A DNA stretch of 64,000 nucleotides from CAUUCF01 sp963543695. GTDB lineage: Bacteria > Pseudomonadota > Gammaproteobacteria > UBA9339. Shown piece after piece: positions 1 through 8,079 of this stretch. The stretch is taken from positions 1 to 64,000 of the forward strand of contig CAUUCF010000001.1 in assembly GCA_963543695.1 (NCBI GenBank), in the 5' to 3' direction. The position numbers and the translations under genes were made by a program. Positions within the stretch are counted from its first letter, which is position 1; each line of letters begins with the position of its first letter. The notes beneath the pieces were generated by a model that did no database searches, was not told the origin of the DNA, and saw nothing but the letters and a program-made list of their open reading frames with translations.

Positions 1-48
1 GGAGGTCACACGGTAGGTGCTGGGGTCGTTACTAAAATTATCGAATAG
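1..48 (+). CDS. tuf: Elongation factor Tu, C-terminal end (partial)
   Basis: The first 15 codons plus stop read GGHTVGAGVVTKIIE, the conserved carboxyl end of EF-Tu (E. coli ends GRTVGAGVVAKVLG). EF-Tu delivers aminoacyl-tRNA to the ribosome. Only the tail is in the window. It lies 11 bases before rpsJ, the standard tuf-S10 junction, so rpsL, rpsG and fusA probably lie just outside on the left. Confidence 0.93.
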   Translation, partial: GGHTVGAGVVTKIIE

Positions 49-59
49 GGTAATTATAT

Positions 60-386
60 ATGGCAACTTTAGTAAAAAAAGGACAAAAAATTAGGATTAA
101 TTTAAGAGGTTTTGATCATCATTTAATCGATCGTGCTACTTGTGAAATTGTCGAAACGGCAAAACGCACTGGAGCACAAATTAGAGGCCCAATTCCTTTA
201 CCAAACCGAGTAGAGCGTTTAACGGTTTGTGTAGCACCGAATGGGGACAAAGATGCTCGTGATCAGTATGAGTTAATCACGCATAAGCGTTTACTAGATA
301 TTTTATATCCTACGGATAAAACGGTTGATGCTTTAATGCGTTTGGATTTAGCTGCGGGAGTGGATGTGCAAATTAGTGTTGATTAA
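60..386 (+). CDS. rpsJ: 30S ribosomal protein S10
   Basis: S10 is a 30S head protein and, in many bacteria, the NusE subunit of the antitermination complex. The 108 residues carry the S10 signatures FDHHLID, GPIPLP and THKRLLDI. The protein is about five residues longer than the E. coli form because of extra lysine-rich N-terminal residues. It is the first gene of the S10 operon, directly behind tuf. An AGGG at 47-50 is a possible Shine-Dalgarno (SD) sequence. Confidence 0.98.
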   Translation: MATLVKKGQKIRINLRGFDHHLIDRATCEIVETAKRTGAQIRGPIPLPNRVERLTVCVAPNGDKDARDQYELITHKRLLDILYPTDKTVDALMRLDLAAGVDVQISVD

Positions 387-422
387 TTAATTGAATCATC
401 AGAAGATTAGTGAGAGAAAAAA

Positions 423-1076
423 ATGACGTTAGGTTTAATTGGAAAAAAATGTGGAATGACTCGTATTTTTACCGAGGATGGAGTGAGTATTCCTATAACG
501 GTGGTTGAAGTACAACCAAATCGAATTGTACAGGTAAAAAATTTAGAAAAAGATGGTTATTGTGCAATTCAAGTAACGTTAGGTACGCAGAAAGTATCTC
601 GTTTAAATAAACCATTGGTAGGGCATTATGCGCAAGCAAAAGTTGATGCTGGAGAAGGTTTATGGGAATTTGCGTTATTAGAAGAAGAAATTAGTAATTT
701 TACCGTTGGTCAAGAATTGAAAGTGGATTGTTTTACGGAAGGTTCTTATATCGACATTACAGGTATTACGAAAGGTAAGGGTTTTGCGGGGGTGATGAAA
801 CGTCATCATTTTGCTGGTGGTTTTGCAAGTCATGGTTGCTCGGTATCTCATCGTGTTCCTGGATCTATTGGCCAAAGACAAACTCCGGGAAAGGTCTTTA
901 AAGGGAAAAAGATGGCTGGTCATTTAGGAAATGTACGTAGAACGGTTCAAAATCAACAGGTTGTTAAAGTTGATTTACAACGTAATTTATTATTGATTAA
1001 AGGTGGTATTCCTGGTAGTGAAAGTAATTTCGTTATAATTCGTCCCGCCGTTAAAAAGAAAAATATTGCGAGGTAA
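423..1076 (+). CDS. rplC: 50S ribosomal protein L3
   Basis: L3 is an early-assembly 50S protein whose loop reaches the peptidyl transferase centre. The 217 residues begin MTLGLIGKKCGMTRIF and contain the central signature FAGVMKRHHFAGG and the loop SVSHRVPGSIGQ. Its length is close to the family norm of about 210. GAGAG at 411-415 serves as the SD sequence. rplD starts two bases after its stop. Confidence 0.98.
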   Translation: MTLGLIGKKCGMTRIFTEDGVSIPITVVEVQPNRIVQVKNLEKDGYCAIQVTLGTQKVSRLNKPLVGHYAQAKVDAGEGLWEFALLEEEISNFTVGQELKVDCFTEGSYIDITGITKGKGFAGVMKRHHFAGGFASHGCSVSHRVPGSIGQRQTPGKVFKGKKMAGHLGNVRRTVQNQQVVKVDLQRNLLLIKGGIPGSESNFVIIRPAVKKKNIAR

Positions 1077-1078
1077 TC

Positions 1079-1699
1079 ATGGAAATTAAATGTTTTGATT
1101 TTTCTGCAGGGCAATTATCTTCTTCAGTGATAGCTGTTAATGAAAAAGTATTTGGTTGCGATTATAACGAACCGTTGATTCACCAAGTAGTAGAAGCTTA
1201 TCGCGCAGCTTCTCGGGCTGGTACGAAAGCTCAAAAGAGTCGTAGTGAAGTTAGTGGCGGAGGACGAAAACCTTTTAGACAAAAAGGAACAGGGCAAGCA
1301 AGAGCAGGAACGAATCGTAGTCCTCTTTGGCGAACTGGTGGGGTAACTTTTGCCGCAAAGCCGCGTAATTATGAGCAAAAAGTTAATCGTAAAATGTATC
1401 TTGTTGCGATGCGTTCTATCTTATCTGAATTATTAAAATCAGAACGATTATTATTAGTAGAAAAAATTGAAACAACGGGTAAAACAAAAGACTTTGCACG
1501 CTTATTAAAGCCGATTACGCAAAAAAGAGTGTTGGTAATTACAGATACCATTGAACGTAATTTGTATTTGTCAGTTCGTAATTTGCCTAACGTTTGGATA
1601 CAATTAGATCACGAAATTAACCCTTTAGATTTAATTGCTTTTGATAAGATAATATGTTCCGTTGGAGCTTTGAAAAAAATTGAGGAAAGATTAGTATGA
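1079..1699 (+). CDS. rplD: 50S ribosomal protein L4
   Basis: L4 binds 23S rRNA early and lines the exit tunnel. In E. coli it also represses its own operon. The long basic tunnel loop is visible (TKAQKSRSEVSGGGRKPFRQKGTGQARAG), as is the following SPLWRTGGVTFAAKPR. The 206 residues match the family. Its last codons overlap rplW by 4 bases, which implies translational coupling. Whether L4 also represses this operon is not shown, because any leader lies around tuf-rpsJ. Confidence 0.97.
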   Translation: MEIKCFDFSAGQLSSSVIAVNEKVFGCDYNEPLIHQVVEAYRAASRAGTKAQKSRSEVSGGGRKPFRQKGTGQARAGTNRSPLWRTGGVTFAAKPRNYEQKVNRKMYLVAMRSILSELLKSERLLLVEKIETTGKTKDFARLLKPITQKRVLVITDTIERNLYLSVRNLPNVWIQLDHEINPLDLIAFDKIICSVGALKKIEERLV

Positions 1700-1986
1700 T
1701 TAAAAATAAAATAAATCACATAATTTTAGCTCCATGTGTTTCGGAAAAATCATCTAATTTAGCTGGTATATCTCAGTACGTATTTAAAGTAGGTGATTTG
1801 GCTAGTAAAACAGAGATTATTCAAGCGTTGAAGATTTTATATAACGTAGATGTGCAAAAGGTAAGAATTTGTCATATGCACGGGAAAGTTAAACGTTTTC
1901 GTGGTAAAACAAGTGCTCCTAAAGGTTGGAAAAAAGCGTATGTTGCTTTATTAAAAGGACAAACAATTGATTTTGATGGGGTTTAA
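1696..1986 (+). CDS. rplW: 50S ribosomal protein L23
   Basis: L23 sits at the tunnel exit and docks trigger factor and SRP. The 96-residue protein shows PCVSEKSSNLA near the N-terminus, KTEIIQALKILYNVDVQKV in the core and the basic loop KVKRFRGKTSAPKGWKKAYV. It overlaps the end of rplD by 4 bases and is followed 2 bases later by rplB. Confidence 0.97.
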   Translation: MIKNKINHIILAPCVSEKSSNLAGISQYVFKVGDLASKTEIIQALKILYNVDVQKVRICHMHGKVKRFRGKTSAPKGWKKAYVALLKGQTIDFDGV

Positions 1987-1988
1987 AA

Positions 1989-2834
1989 ATGACAGTTATT
2001 AAGGCTAAACCTACTTCTCCCGGACGACGTTTTGTTGTTAAGGTAGTAAATAGCGAATTACATAAGGGTAGACCTTGTGCTTCGTTAATTGAAGCAAAGC
2101 AACGTGGTCGTGGAAGTGCTAGAAATAATTTTGGTAGATTAACAGTACGTCATCATGGTGGTGGGAGTAAGCGTTATTATCGAATTATTGATTTTAAAAG
2201 AAATAAAGATGGAATAGAAGGACGAGTAGAACGTTTAGAATATGATCCGAATCGTCGTCCTTATATTGCTTTAATTGTGTATGGAGACGGTGAAAGACGT
2301 TATATTATAGCGCCTAAAGGTTTAAAAGTAGGTGATAAAGTAATGTCTGGAGCGGGAGCTGCTATTTCTGTAGGTAATTGTTTACCTTTGATTGATATAC
2401 CAGTTGGTACTGTGATACATAACATAGAGTTAAAGCCTTTTGCTGGTGCGCAGTTAGTACGTACTGCAGGTACTTTTGCTCAAATCGTTTCTAGAGAAGG
2501 TAGTTACGTAACGATACGATTGAAATCGGGGGAAGTAAGGAAAGTTTTAGCAACATGTAGAGCTTGTATAGGTGAAGTTTCTAACGGTGAACATAATTTA
2601 CGTTCGTTAGGTAAAGCGGGTGCCCAACGTTGGCGCGGTGTTAGACCTACGGTTAGAGGGGTAGTCATGAACCCTGTTGATCACCCTCATGGTGGTGGTG
2701 AAGGGCGTACTTCTGGAGGTCGTCATCCTGTAACTCCGTATGGTAAACCGACGAAAGGATATCATACGCGTCATAATAAACGTACAGATGCGATGATTAT
2801 TCGTAGTCGTCATCAAAATAAAAAGAAGAAGTAG
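1989..2834 (+). CDS. rplB: 50S ribosomal protein L2
   Basis: L2 is needed for subunit association and peptidyl transfer. The 281 residues carry RNNFGRLTVRHHGGGSKRYYR near residue 45 and the diagnostic GVVMNPVDHPHGGGEGRTSGGRHPVTPYGKPTKG near residue 225, including the functionally important His of DHPHGGGEG. It ends in a lysine-rich tail. Its length is near the E. coli value of 273. Confidence 0.98.
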   Translation: MTVIKAKPTSPGRRFVVKVVNSELHKGRPCASLIEAKQRGRGSARNNFGRLTVRHHGGGSKRYYRIIDFKRNKDGIEGRVERLEYDPNRRPYIALIVYGDGERRYIIAPKGLKVGDKVMSGAGAAISVGNCLPLIDIPVGTVIHNIELKPFAGAQLVRTAGTFAQIVSREGSYVTIRLKSGEVRKVLATCRACIGEVSNGEHNLRSLGKAGAQRWRGVRPTVRGVVMNPVDHPHGGGEGRTSGGRHPVTPYGKPTKGYHTRHNKRTDAMIIRSRHQNKKKK

Positions 2835-2851
2835 AAGAGGAGGATAAAAGC

Positions 2852-3130
2852 GTGCCACGTTCAATTAGAAAAGGTCCTTTTGTAGATGCACATTTATTGA
2901 AAAAGGTAGAAACTACACGGAACAGTAAAGTAAAAAAACCAATTAAAACTTGGTCGAGACGTTCTATGATTGTACCGGAAATGGTTAGTTTAACTATTGC
3001 AGTGCATAACGGTAAAGATCATGTACCAGTTTTTATTACAGAAAATATGGTAGGACATAAATTAGGAGAATTTGCTTTAACTCGTACCTTTCGTGCTCAT
3101 TCAGGAGATAGAAAGACGGAGAAAAATTAA
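2852..3130 (+). CDS. rpsS: 30S ribosomal protein S19
   Basis: S19 is a 30S head protein next to S13. The 92 residues open PRSIRKGPFVDAHLLKKVE and contain KTWSRRSMIVPEMV and GHKLGEFALTRTFRAHSGD. The start is GTG at 2852, supported by an excellent SD sequence (GAGGAGGAT, 2836-2844). No ATG would give the conserved PRS(I/L)KKGPF start. Confidence 0.97.
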   Translation: MPRSIRKGPFVDAHLLKKVETTRNSKVKKPIKTWSRRSMIVPEMVSLTIAVHNGKDHVPVFITENMVGHKLGEFALTRTFRAHSGDRKTEKN

Positions 3131-3163
3131 TAAAGTAAGTTTTATGAGAGAGTATAAAAAACT

Positions 3164-3505
3164 ATGGAAATAACAGCGAAATATAGGCATGCGCAAGAGT
3201 CAGCGCAGAAAGTGAGGTTAGTTGCAAATCTCATACGTGGAATGAGTGTCGTACGAGCTTTAGACGTTTTAACTTATAGTACTCAAAAAGCCGCTTCTTT
3301 CGTTAAAAAGACTTTATGTTCTGCGGTTAGTAATGCAGAAAATAATGATGGCTTAGATCGTGATGATTTAATCGTTAGTAAAATTTGGGTAGATGAGTCT
3401 TTTAGATTGAAAAGAATGCATGCGCGTGCTAAAGGAAGAGGTTCGCGAATTATAAAGCGTTTTAGCCATATTACAATTGTACTTTCAGATATGAAGAGGA
3501 AATAA
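3164..3505 (+). CDS. rplV: 50S ribosomal protein L22
   Basis: L22 contacts all 23S rRNA domains, and its beta-hairpin lines the exit tunnel, where macrolides act. The 113 residues contain SAQKVRLVANLIRG at the N-terminus and the hairpin region FRLKRMHARAKGRGSRIIKRFSHITI. The tunnel hairpin is full length, with no deletion of the type that confers macrolide resistance. rpsC starts one base after the stop. Confidence 0.97.
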   Translation: MEITAKYRHAQESAQKVRLVANLIRGMSVVRALDVLTYSTQKAASFVKKTLCSAVSNAENNDGLDRDDLIVSKIWVDESFRLKRMHARAKGRGSRIIKRFSHITIVLSDMKRK

Positions 3506-3506
3506 A

Positions 3507-4193
3507 ATGGGTCAAAAGGTTAATCCAAATGGGATCAGATTAGGGATCGTACAAGATTGGAAATCTACATGGTATGCTAATACAAAAATGTATTCTACAT
3601 ATTTGAGTTCAGATCTTAATTTACGTAAATTTCTTTATGAAAAATATGATACTGCGGTAATTAGTAAAATACAAATCGAACGTCCTGCAAAAAGTGCGAA
3701 AGTTACTATTTTCGCGGGTAAACCTGGAGTAATTTTAGGTAAAAAAGGTGGGGATGTAGAATTATTACGTAAAGAATTAGCCCAACGTTTGAAAGTTCCG
3801 GTTTACGTTAATATCGAAGAAGTTAAAAAAGTAGATTTAGACGGTAGTTTAGTGGCAGATGGCATTGCAAAGCAATTGGAAAAGCGTATTTTATTTCGTA
3901 AAGCGATGAAAAGAGCAATGCAAATGGCTTTGAAAAGCGGTGCTAAAGGCATTAAGGTATGTGTGAGTGGACGATTAGGTGGTGCAGAAATTGCCCGTTC
4001 AGAATGGTATCATGAAGGAAGAGTTCCTTTGCATACTTTTAGAGCAGATATTGATTATGGTTTTGCTGAAGCTCATACTGCTTATGGAATTATCGGTGTA
4101 AAAGTTTGGATTTTCAAAGGAGAAAAGATTGGAGCTAAACTTGAAAATAAAAAAGGAGTAAATTCAGGGATTTCAGAAAATAAAGATAAATAA
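3507..4193 (+). CDS. rpsC: 30S ribosomal protein S3
   Basis: S3 lies at the mRNA entry channel and contributes to the ribosomal helicase. The 228 residues begin MGQKVNPNGIRLGI. A KH domain with the GKKGGDV loop follows near residue 78, and the C-terminal domain has GAKGIKVCVSGRLGGAEIAR and VKVWIFKGE. The size is normal (E. coli 233). Confidence 0.98.
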   Translation: MGQKVNPNGIRLGIVQDWKSTWYANTKMYSTYLSSDLNLRKFLYEKYDTAVISKIQIERPAKSAKVTIFAGKPGVILGKKGGDVELLRKELAQRLKVPVYVNIEEVKKVDLDGSLVADGIAKQLEKRILFRKAMKRAMQMALKSGAKGIKVCVSGRLGGAEIARSEWYHEGRVPLHTFRADIDYGFAEAHTAYGIIGVKVWIFKGEKIGAKLENKKGVNSGISENKDK

Positions 4194-4215
4194 AATAATT
4201 TTGGGTTAAGAGTTT

Positions 4216-4629
4216 ATGTTACAGCCAGCAAGAACTAAATATCGTAAACAATTCAAAGGTCATAATCGTGGTATTGCTATTGGAGGATCGACGATTAGTT
4301 TTGGAGAATTTGCGTTGAAAACGACAGAAAGAGCTAGAATTACAGCTAGACAGATTGAAGCTGCTCGTAGGACAATTACTCGTCATATTAAAAGAGGCGG
4401 TAAATTATGGATTAGAATTTTTCCAGATAAACCAATAACGAAAAAACCTTTAGAAACACGTCAAGGTAAAGGTAAAGGGGCAGTGGAATATTGGGTTGCT
4501 TTAGTTCAGCCTGGTAAAATTTTATTTGAAATTGACGGGATACCGGAAGCGTTAGCACGAGAAGCTTTTGCGTTAGCTTCGGCAAAATTACCGGTAAAAA
4601 CAGTGTTTAACGTTAGGACGATAATGTAA
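4216..4629 (+). CDS. rplP: 50S ribosomal protein L16
   Basis: L16 helps position tRNA in the A and P sites. The 137 residues begin MLQPARTKYRKQFKG and carry RIFPDKPITKKPLETRQGKGKGAVEYWVA, which includes the conserved MGKGKG-type loop, here RQGKGKG. The stop overlaps the ATG of rpmC (TAATG arrangement), so the pair is likely coupled. Confidence 0.97.
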   Translation: MLQPARTKYRKQFKGHNRGIAIGGSTISFGEFALKTTERARITARQIEAARRTITRHIKRGGKLWIRIFPDKPITKKPLETRQGKGKGAVEYWVALVQPGKILFEIDGIPEALAREAFALASAKLPVKTVFNVRTIM

Positions 4630-4850
4630 TGAAAGCTAGTGAATTAAGAAAAAAAACAAAGGCAGATTTACTGCAAGATTTAGAGGCACGCCGTATTGAT
4701 TTGTTAAAATTACGAATTCGTAATAAGAATGTAGCTGTTGATGAAAGTAAAAAATTATCGACGCATATGTTTAAATCATTGAGACGTGAAATTGCACGAA
4801 TTGAAACTGTATTAACAGAATTGAAGAATGTAGAGATGACTAATGAGTGA
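4629..4850 (+). CDS. rpmC: 50S ribosomal protein L29
   Basis: L29 is a small helical hairpin protein beside L23 at the tunnel exit. The 73 residues begin MKASELRKKTKADLLQDLEA and have the usual LLKLRIR motif in the turn region. The C-terminal helix (RREIARIETVLTELKN) is typical. It is about ten residues longer than the E. coli protein and overlaps rpsQ by 8 bases. Confidence 0.95.
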   Translation: MKASELRKKTKADLLQDLEARRIDLLKLRIRNKNVAVDESKKLSTHMFKSLRREIARIETVLTELKNVEMTNE

Positions 4851-5091
4851 AAATAAAGTAATTAAAACATTAGAAGGAAAAGTAATTAGCGATAAAATGG
4901 ATAAATCCATTATCGTTGCAGTAGTAAGGAAAATTAAACATCCTGTATTTGGTAAATACGTTAAAAAAACGACTAAATTTCATGTCCATGATGAAGAGAA
5001 CATGGCTAAGGTTGGAAATGTCGTAGTAATTTGTGAAACAAGACCTATTTCTAAGACGAAAGCTTGGAAATTGTTAAAAATAGTAAAATAG
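4843..5091 (+). CDS. rpsQ: 30S ribosomal protein S17
   Basis: S17 is an OB-fold primary 16S rRNA-binding protein. The 82 residues have KTLEGKVISDKMDKSIIVAV, KHPVFGKYVKKTTKFHVHDE and the end ETRPISKTKAWKLLKIV, all family signatures. It is the last gene of the S10 operon. A promoter candidate for the spc operon lies in the 78-base gap that follows. Confidence 0.97.
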   Translation: MSENKVIKTLEGKVISDKMDKSIIVAVVRKIKHPVFGKYVKKTTKFHVHDEENMAKVGNVVVICETRPISKTKAWKLLKIVK

Positions 5092-5112
5092 TGGTGTAAA
5101 TTACAAAAAGAT

Positions 5113-5141
5113 TTGACTGAATGATATTTTTGTTTTAAATT
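5113..5141 (+). promoter_or_regulatory. Candidate spc-operon promoter upstream of rplN
   Basis: TTGACT at 5113-5118 and TAAATT at 5136-5141 are separated by 17 bases, inside the gap between rpsQ and rplN. This is where the E. coli spc promoter lies. It is a sequence match only. Confidence 0.6.
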
Positions 5142-5169
5142 CGATTGGCGATAAAAAAGAGGGATTCAA

Positions 5170-5538
5170 ATGATTCAGATGTGTACCATGTTAGATGTAG
5201 CCGATAATAGTGGTGCTAAAAAGGTAATGTGTATTAAAGTTACCGGTAGTACGCGCAATCGTTATGCTAATATTGGAGATGTAATAAAAGTATCGGTAAA
5301 AGAAGCTATTCCAGATGGTAAAATTAAAAAGGGAGAAGTTTTTTTTGCGTTAGTAGTAAGATCTAAAAAGGGAGTGCGTCGCTCAGATGGGTCATTGATT
5401 TGTTTTGATGATAATGCAGTAGTTTTATTAAATAATCAATTGCAGCCGTTAGGTTCTCGTATTTTTGGACCGGTAACTCGTGAACTGAGAGGCGAAAAAT
5501 TCATGAAAGTAGTTTCTTTAGCATTAGAAGTTTTATAA
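5170..5538 (+). CDS. rplN: 50S ribosomal protein L14
   Basis: L14 forms an intersubunit bridge on the 50S face. The 122 residues begin MIQMCTMLDVADNSGAKKVMCIKV and contain the family motifs GDVIKVSVKEAIPDGKIKKGEV and GSRIFGPVTRELR. The length equals the family norm of 122-123. SD-like GAGGGA lies at 5159-5164. It is the first gene of the spc operon. Confidence 0.98.
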   Translation: MIQMCTMLDVADNSGAKKVMCIKVTGSTRNRYANIGDVIKVSVKEAIPDGKIKKGEVFFALVVRSKKGVRRSDGSLICFDDNAVVLLNNQLQPLGSRIFGPVTRELRGEKFMKVVSLALEVL

Positions 5539-5554
5539 GAGCGGGTATTTAGTT

Positions 5555-5875
5555 ATGCGTAAGATAAAAAAAGGGGATGAAATAATAGTTATTACCGGTA
5601 AAAATAAAGGGTTACGTGGTAAAATATTAAAAGTTCTAGAAAAAGGCAGTAGAGTTTTAGTAAATGGAGTAAATTTAGTAAAGCGTCATAAGAAAGCTGA
5701 TCCGCAAACTCACAATAAAGGAGAAATTGTGGAAAAAGAGGCTCCTTTAGCTATTTCTAATGTACAATTATTTAATCCTAAAACTCAAAAAGCAGATCGT
5801 GCTTTTATAAAAGTATTAGAAAATGGCAAAAAAATACGTTGTTTTAAAAGTACTGGTGAAGAAGTAAAGAATTAA
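5555..5875 (+). CDS. rplX: 50S ribosomal protein L24
   Basis: L24 is an assembly-initiating 50S protein with an N-terminal KOW motif. The 106 residues open MRKIKKGDEIIVITGKNKGLRGKILKV, which is the KOW motif, and continue with VNGVNLVKRHKKADPQ and EAPLAISNVQLFNP. Length and position between rplN and rplE are standard. Confidence 0.97.
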   Translation: MRKIKKGDEIIVITGKNKGLRGKILKVLEKGSRVLVNGVNLVKRHKKADPQTHNKGEIVEKEAPLAISNVQLFNPKTQKADRAFIKVLENGKKIRCFKSTGEEVKN

Positions 5876-5889
5876 TAGGTATATAAAAT

Positions 5890-6438
5890 ATGAAATCAAA
5901 GTTAGCTAAATTATACCAGGAAAAGATTATAACTGAGATGGTGAATCGTTTTGGTTATAAAAATGTGATGCAGGTTCCTAAACTATTGAAAATTACTTTG
6001 AATATGGGAGTAGGAGAAGGGATCGCCGATCGTAAAATTGTGAATAATGCCGCTGAAGATTTGACTAAAATTGCTGGTCAAAAAGCGGTGATTACTTTAT
6101 CGCGTAAATCAGTAGCTGGTTTTAAAGTTAGAGAAGGATGGCCAATTGGTTGTAAAGTTACTTTGCGAAAAGAGCGTATGTTCGAATTTTTAGAAAGGTT
6201 AATTTCAATCGTAATTCCTCGTATTCGTGATTTTAGAGGGTTAAATCCTCGTTCTTTTGATGGTCGAGGTAATTATAATTTAGGTATTAAAGAGCAAATT
6301 GTTTTTCCTGAAATTGATTATGATAAAATCGACGCATTAAGAGGTTTAGATATTTCAATTACTACTTCGGCGAGAACAGATGAAGAAGCTAGAATATTGT
6401 TATTATCTTTCGGTTTACCGTTAAAGGAAATGAAATAA
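5890..6438 (+). CDS. rplE: 50S ribosomal protein L5
   Basis: L5 binds 5S rRNA and contacts the P-site tRNA. The 182 residues include the N-terminal LYQEKIITEMVNRFGYKNVMQVPKLLKI, LNMGVGEG, GQKAVITLSRKSVAGFKVREGWPIGCKVTLR and FPEIDYDKIDALRGLDI. All are family signatures, and the size is within two or three residues of E. coli L5. Confidence 0.98.
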   Translation: MKSKLAKLYQEKIITEMVNRFGYKNVMQVPKLLKITLNMGVGEGIADRKIVNNAAEDLTKIAGQKAVITLSRKSVAGFKVREGWPIGCKVTLRKERMFEFLERLISIVIPRIRDFRGLNPRSFDGRGNYNLGIKEQIVFPEIDYDKIDALRGLDISITTSARTDEEARILLLSFGLPLKEMK

Positions 6439-6447
6439 AGAGGAGAT

Positions 6448-6753
6448 ATGGCAAAGTTATCGATGATTGTCAAAGAGAATAAGCGCAAGGAGTTAGCTAT
6501 TAATTCTCGTCGTAAAAGAGAAGAATTGAAGAAAATCATTAAAAGTTTAACTGTGGGATTTGAACAAAAAATGGAAGCAGTTAAAAATTTAAGTGAATTA
6601 AAGCGTGATAGTAGTAGTATTAGGGTGCGTTCTCGTTGTCAAATTTGTGGAAGACCGAGGGCCGTTTATAAGAAATTTGGATTATGTAGGATTCACTTGC
6701 GAGAAGCTGTAATGCGCGGTGATGTTCCTGGGGTTGTTAAAGCTAGTTGGTAA
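6448..6753 (+). CDS. rpsN: 30S ribosomal protein S14 with zinc-ribbon residues
   Basis: S14 is a late-assembling 30S head protein. The 101 residues have the long proteobacterial layout (AKLSMIVKENKRKEL start, GVVKASW end). However, positions C64, C67, C80 and H83 form CxxC...CxxH, the kind of ligand set found in the short zinc-binding S14 family. E. coli-type long S14 lacks these cysteines. GAGGAGA at 6440-6446 is the SD sequence. Confidence 0.97.
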   Translation: MAKLSMIVKENKRKELAINSRRKREELKKIIKSLTVGFEQKMEAVKNLSELKRDSSSIRVRSRCQICGRPRAVYKKFGLCRIHLREAVMRGDVPGVVKASW

Positions 6754-6767
6754 AAAGGTGTAAGTTT

Positions 6768-7172
6768 ATGAGTATGAATGATCCAATAGCGGATATGTTA
6801 ACTAGGATTAGAAATGCACAATTGCGTCATAAATCTAGTGTACAAGTGGCTGCTACTAAATTAAAGATAGCAATTGCTAATGTTTTAAAAGAAGAAGGTT
6901 TTTTAAAAGATGTAGTATTAGAGGATCAAGATGATTCCAATAATATTCAAGAGTTAACTTTATTTTTAAAATATTATAACGGGTTACCTGTTATTGATAA
7001 ATTAACGCGTTGCAGTAAACCTGGTTTACGGGTTTATTGTAGTAAGAATGAAATACCGCAAGTAATGGGTGGAATGGGAATTGCTATTATTTCTACTTCT
7101 AAAGGGGTAATGAGTGATAGAAAAGCTCGAGCTTTAGGAGAAGGAGGAGAAGTAATTTGTTTTGTAAGTTAA
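6768..7172 (+). CDS. rpsH: 30S ribosomal protein S8
   Basis: S8 is a primary 16S rRNA binder and, in E. coli, represses the spc operon by binding mRNA around rplE. The ATG at 6768 gives the canonical start MSMNDPIADMLTRIRNAQ and 134 residues. An upstream in-frame TTG inside rpsN would add a seven-residue extension not seen in the family, so I rejected it. The C-terminal motif ISTSKGVMSDRKARALGEGGEVICFV is intact. Confidence 0.97.
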   Translation: MSMNDPIADMLTRIRNAQLRHKSSVQVAATKLKIAIANVLKEEGFLKDVVLEDQDDSNNIQELTLFLKYYNGLPVIDKLTRCSKPGLRVYCSKNEIPQVMGGMGIAIISTSKGVMSDRKARALGEGGEVICFVS

Positions 7173-7186
7173 AGAGGATTTAGAAG

Positions 7187-7717
7187 ATGTCTCGTGTACC
7201 TAGGAAACCAGTTAGTTTACCTCAAGGGATTGAATGTATCATAAATGATGGTGAAATTATCGTTAAAGGGCCTAAAGGGACTTTAAAACATATTTTAAAC
7301 GATGATGCTGTTGAAGTAAAAGTAGAGCCAACAGGAGTTTTTTTTAAAGCGACGAATGATATTTATCAAGCTCAAGCGGGAACGGTAAAAGCAATCGTGA
7401 AATCAATGATAGAGGGAGTAAATATCGGTTTTGTACGCAAATTACAATTAGTTGGAGTTGGATATAAAGCTCAAGTACAGAATAAAGTTTTAAATTTAGT
7501 GTTGGGTTATTCTCATCCTATTAACTACGTTATTCCGGAAGGAATTAGTATTGAAACTCCTACTCAAACGGAGATCTTAATTAAAGGAATTGATAAATAT
7601 TTAGTGGGGCAAGTCGCTGCTAATATAAGAGCATACCGTTTGCCAGAGCCTTATAAAGGTAAAGGAGTTAGATATGAGGATGAAGTAATTATCTTAAAAG
7701 AGGGGAAGAAGAAATAA
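7187..7717 (+). CDS. rplF: 50S ribosomal protein L6
   Basis: L6 lies near the sarcin-ricin loop. The 176 residues begin MSRVPRKPVSLPQGIE, contain VKGPKGTL and the second-domain signature LPEPYKGKGVRYEDEVI, and end in a lysine cluster. AGAGGA at 7172-7177 gives an SD sequence. The final base is shared with the start of rplR. Confidence 0.97.
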   Translation: MSRVPRKPVSLPQGIECIINDGEIIVKGPKGTLKHILNDDAVEVKVEPTGVFFKATNDIYQAQAGTVKAIVKSMIEGVNIGFVRKLQLVGVGYKAQVQNKVLNLVLGYSHPINYVIPEGISIETPTQTEILIKGIDKYLVGQVAANIRAYRLPEPYKGKGVRYEDEVIILKEGKKK

Positions 7718-8067
7718 TGGATAAAAAATTAATTCGAATGAGACGTGCTAAAAGAACACGTTGTAAAATAAAAGAATTATTAATGATTCGTTTATCTGTA
7801 CATAGAACACCTCGTCATATCTATGCGCAGTTGATTGATGCTGAAAGTAAAGTTTTAGGTTGTGTTTCTAGTTTACAAAAACAGGTAAAAGAGCAAATTC
7901 CTTATGGGGGTAATATTAAAGCAGCGGAAGCAGTTGGGAAGTTAATTGCAATTTGTGGAAAAGGGTTAGGTATTACTAAAGTAGCTTTTGATCGTTCTGG
8001 ATTTGGATATCACGGTAGAGTAAAGGCTTTAGCAGATGCAGCACGTTCTAATGGTTTGGATTTTTAG
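7717..8067 (+). CDS. rplR: 50S ribosomal protein L18
   Basis: L18 binds 5S rRNA together with L5 and L25. The 116 residues carry RLSVHRTPRHIYAQLID and the C-terminal GKGLGITKVAFDRSGFGYHGRVKALADAAR, the diagnostic motif. The size is normal (E. coli 117). It begins at the last base of rplF, so the two are coupled. Confidence 0.97.
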   Translation: MDKKLIRMRRAKRTRCKIKELLMIRLSVHRTPRHIYAQLIDAESKVLGCVSSLQKQVKEQIPYGGNIKAAEAVGKLIAICGKGLGITKVAFDRSGFGYHGRVKALADAARSNGLDF

Positions 8068-8079
8068 GAATTAAACGAT

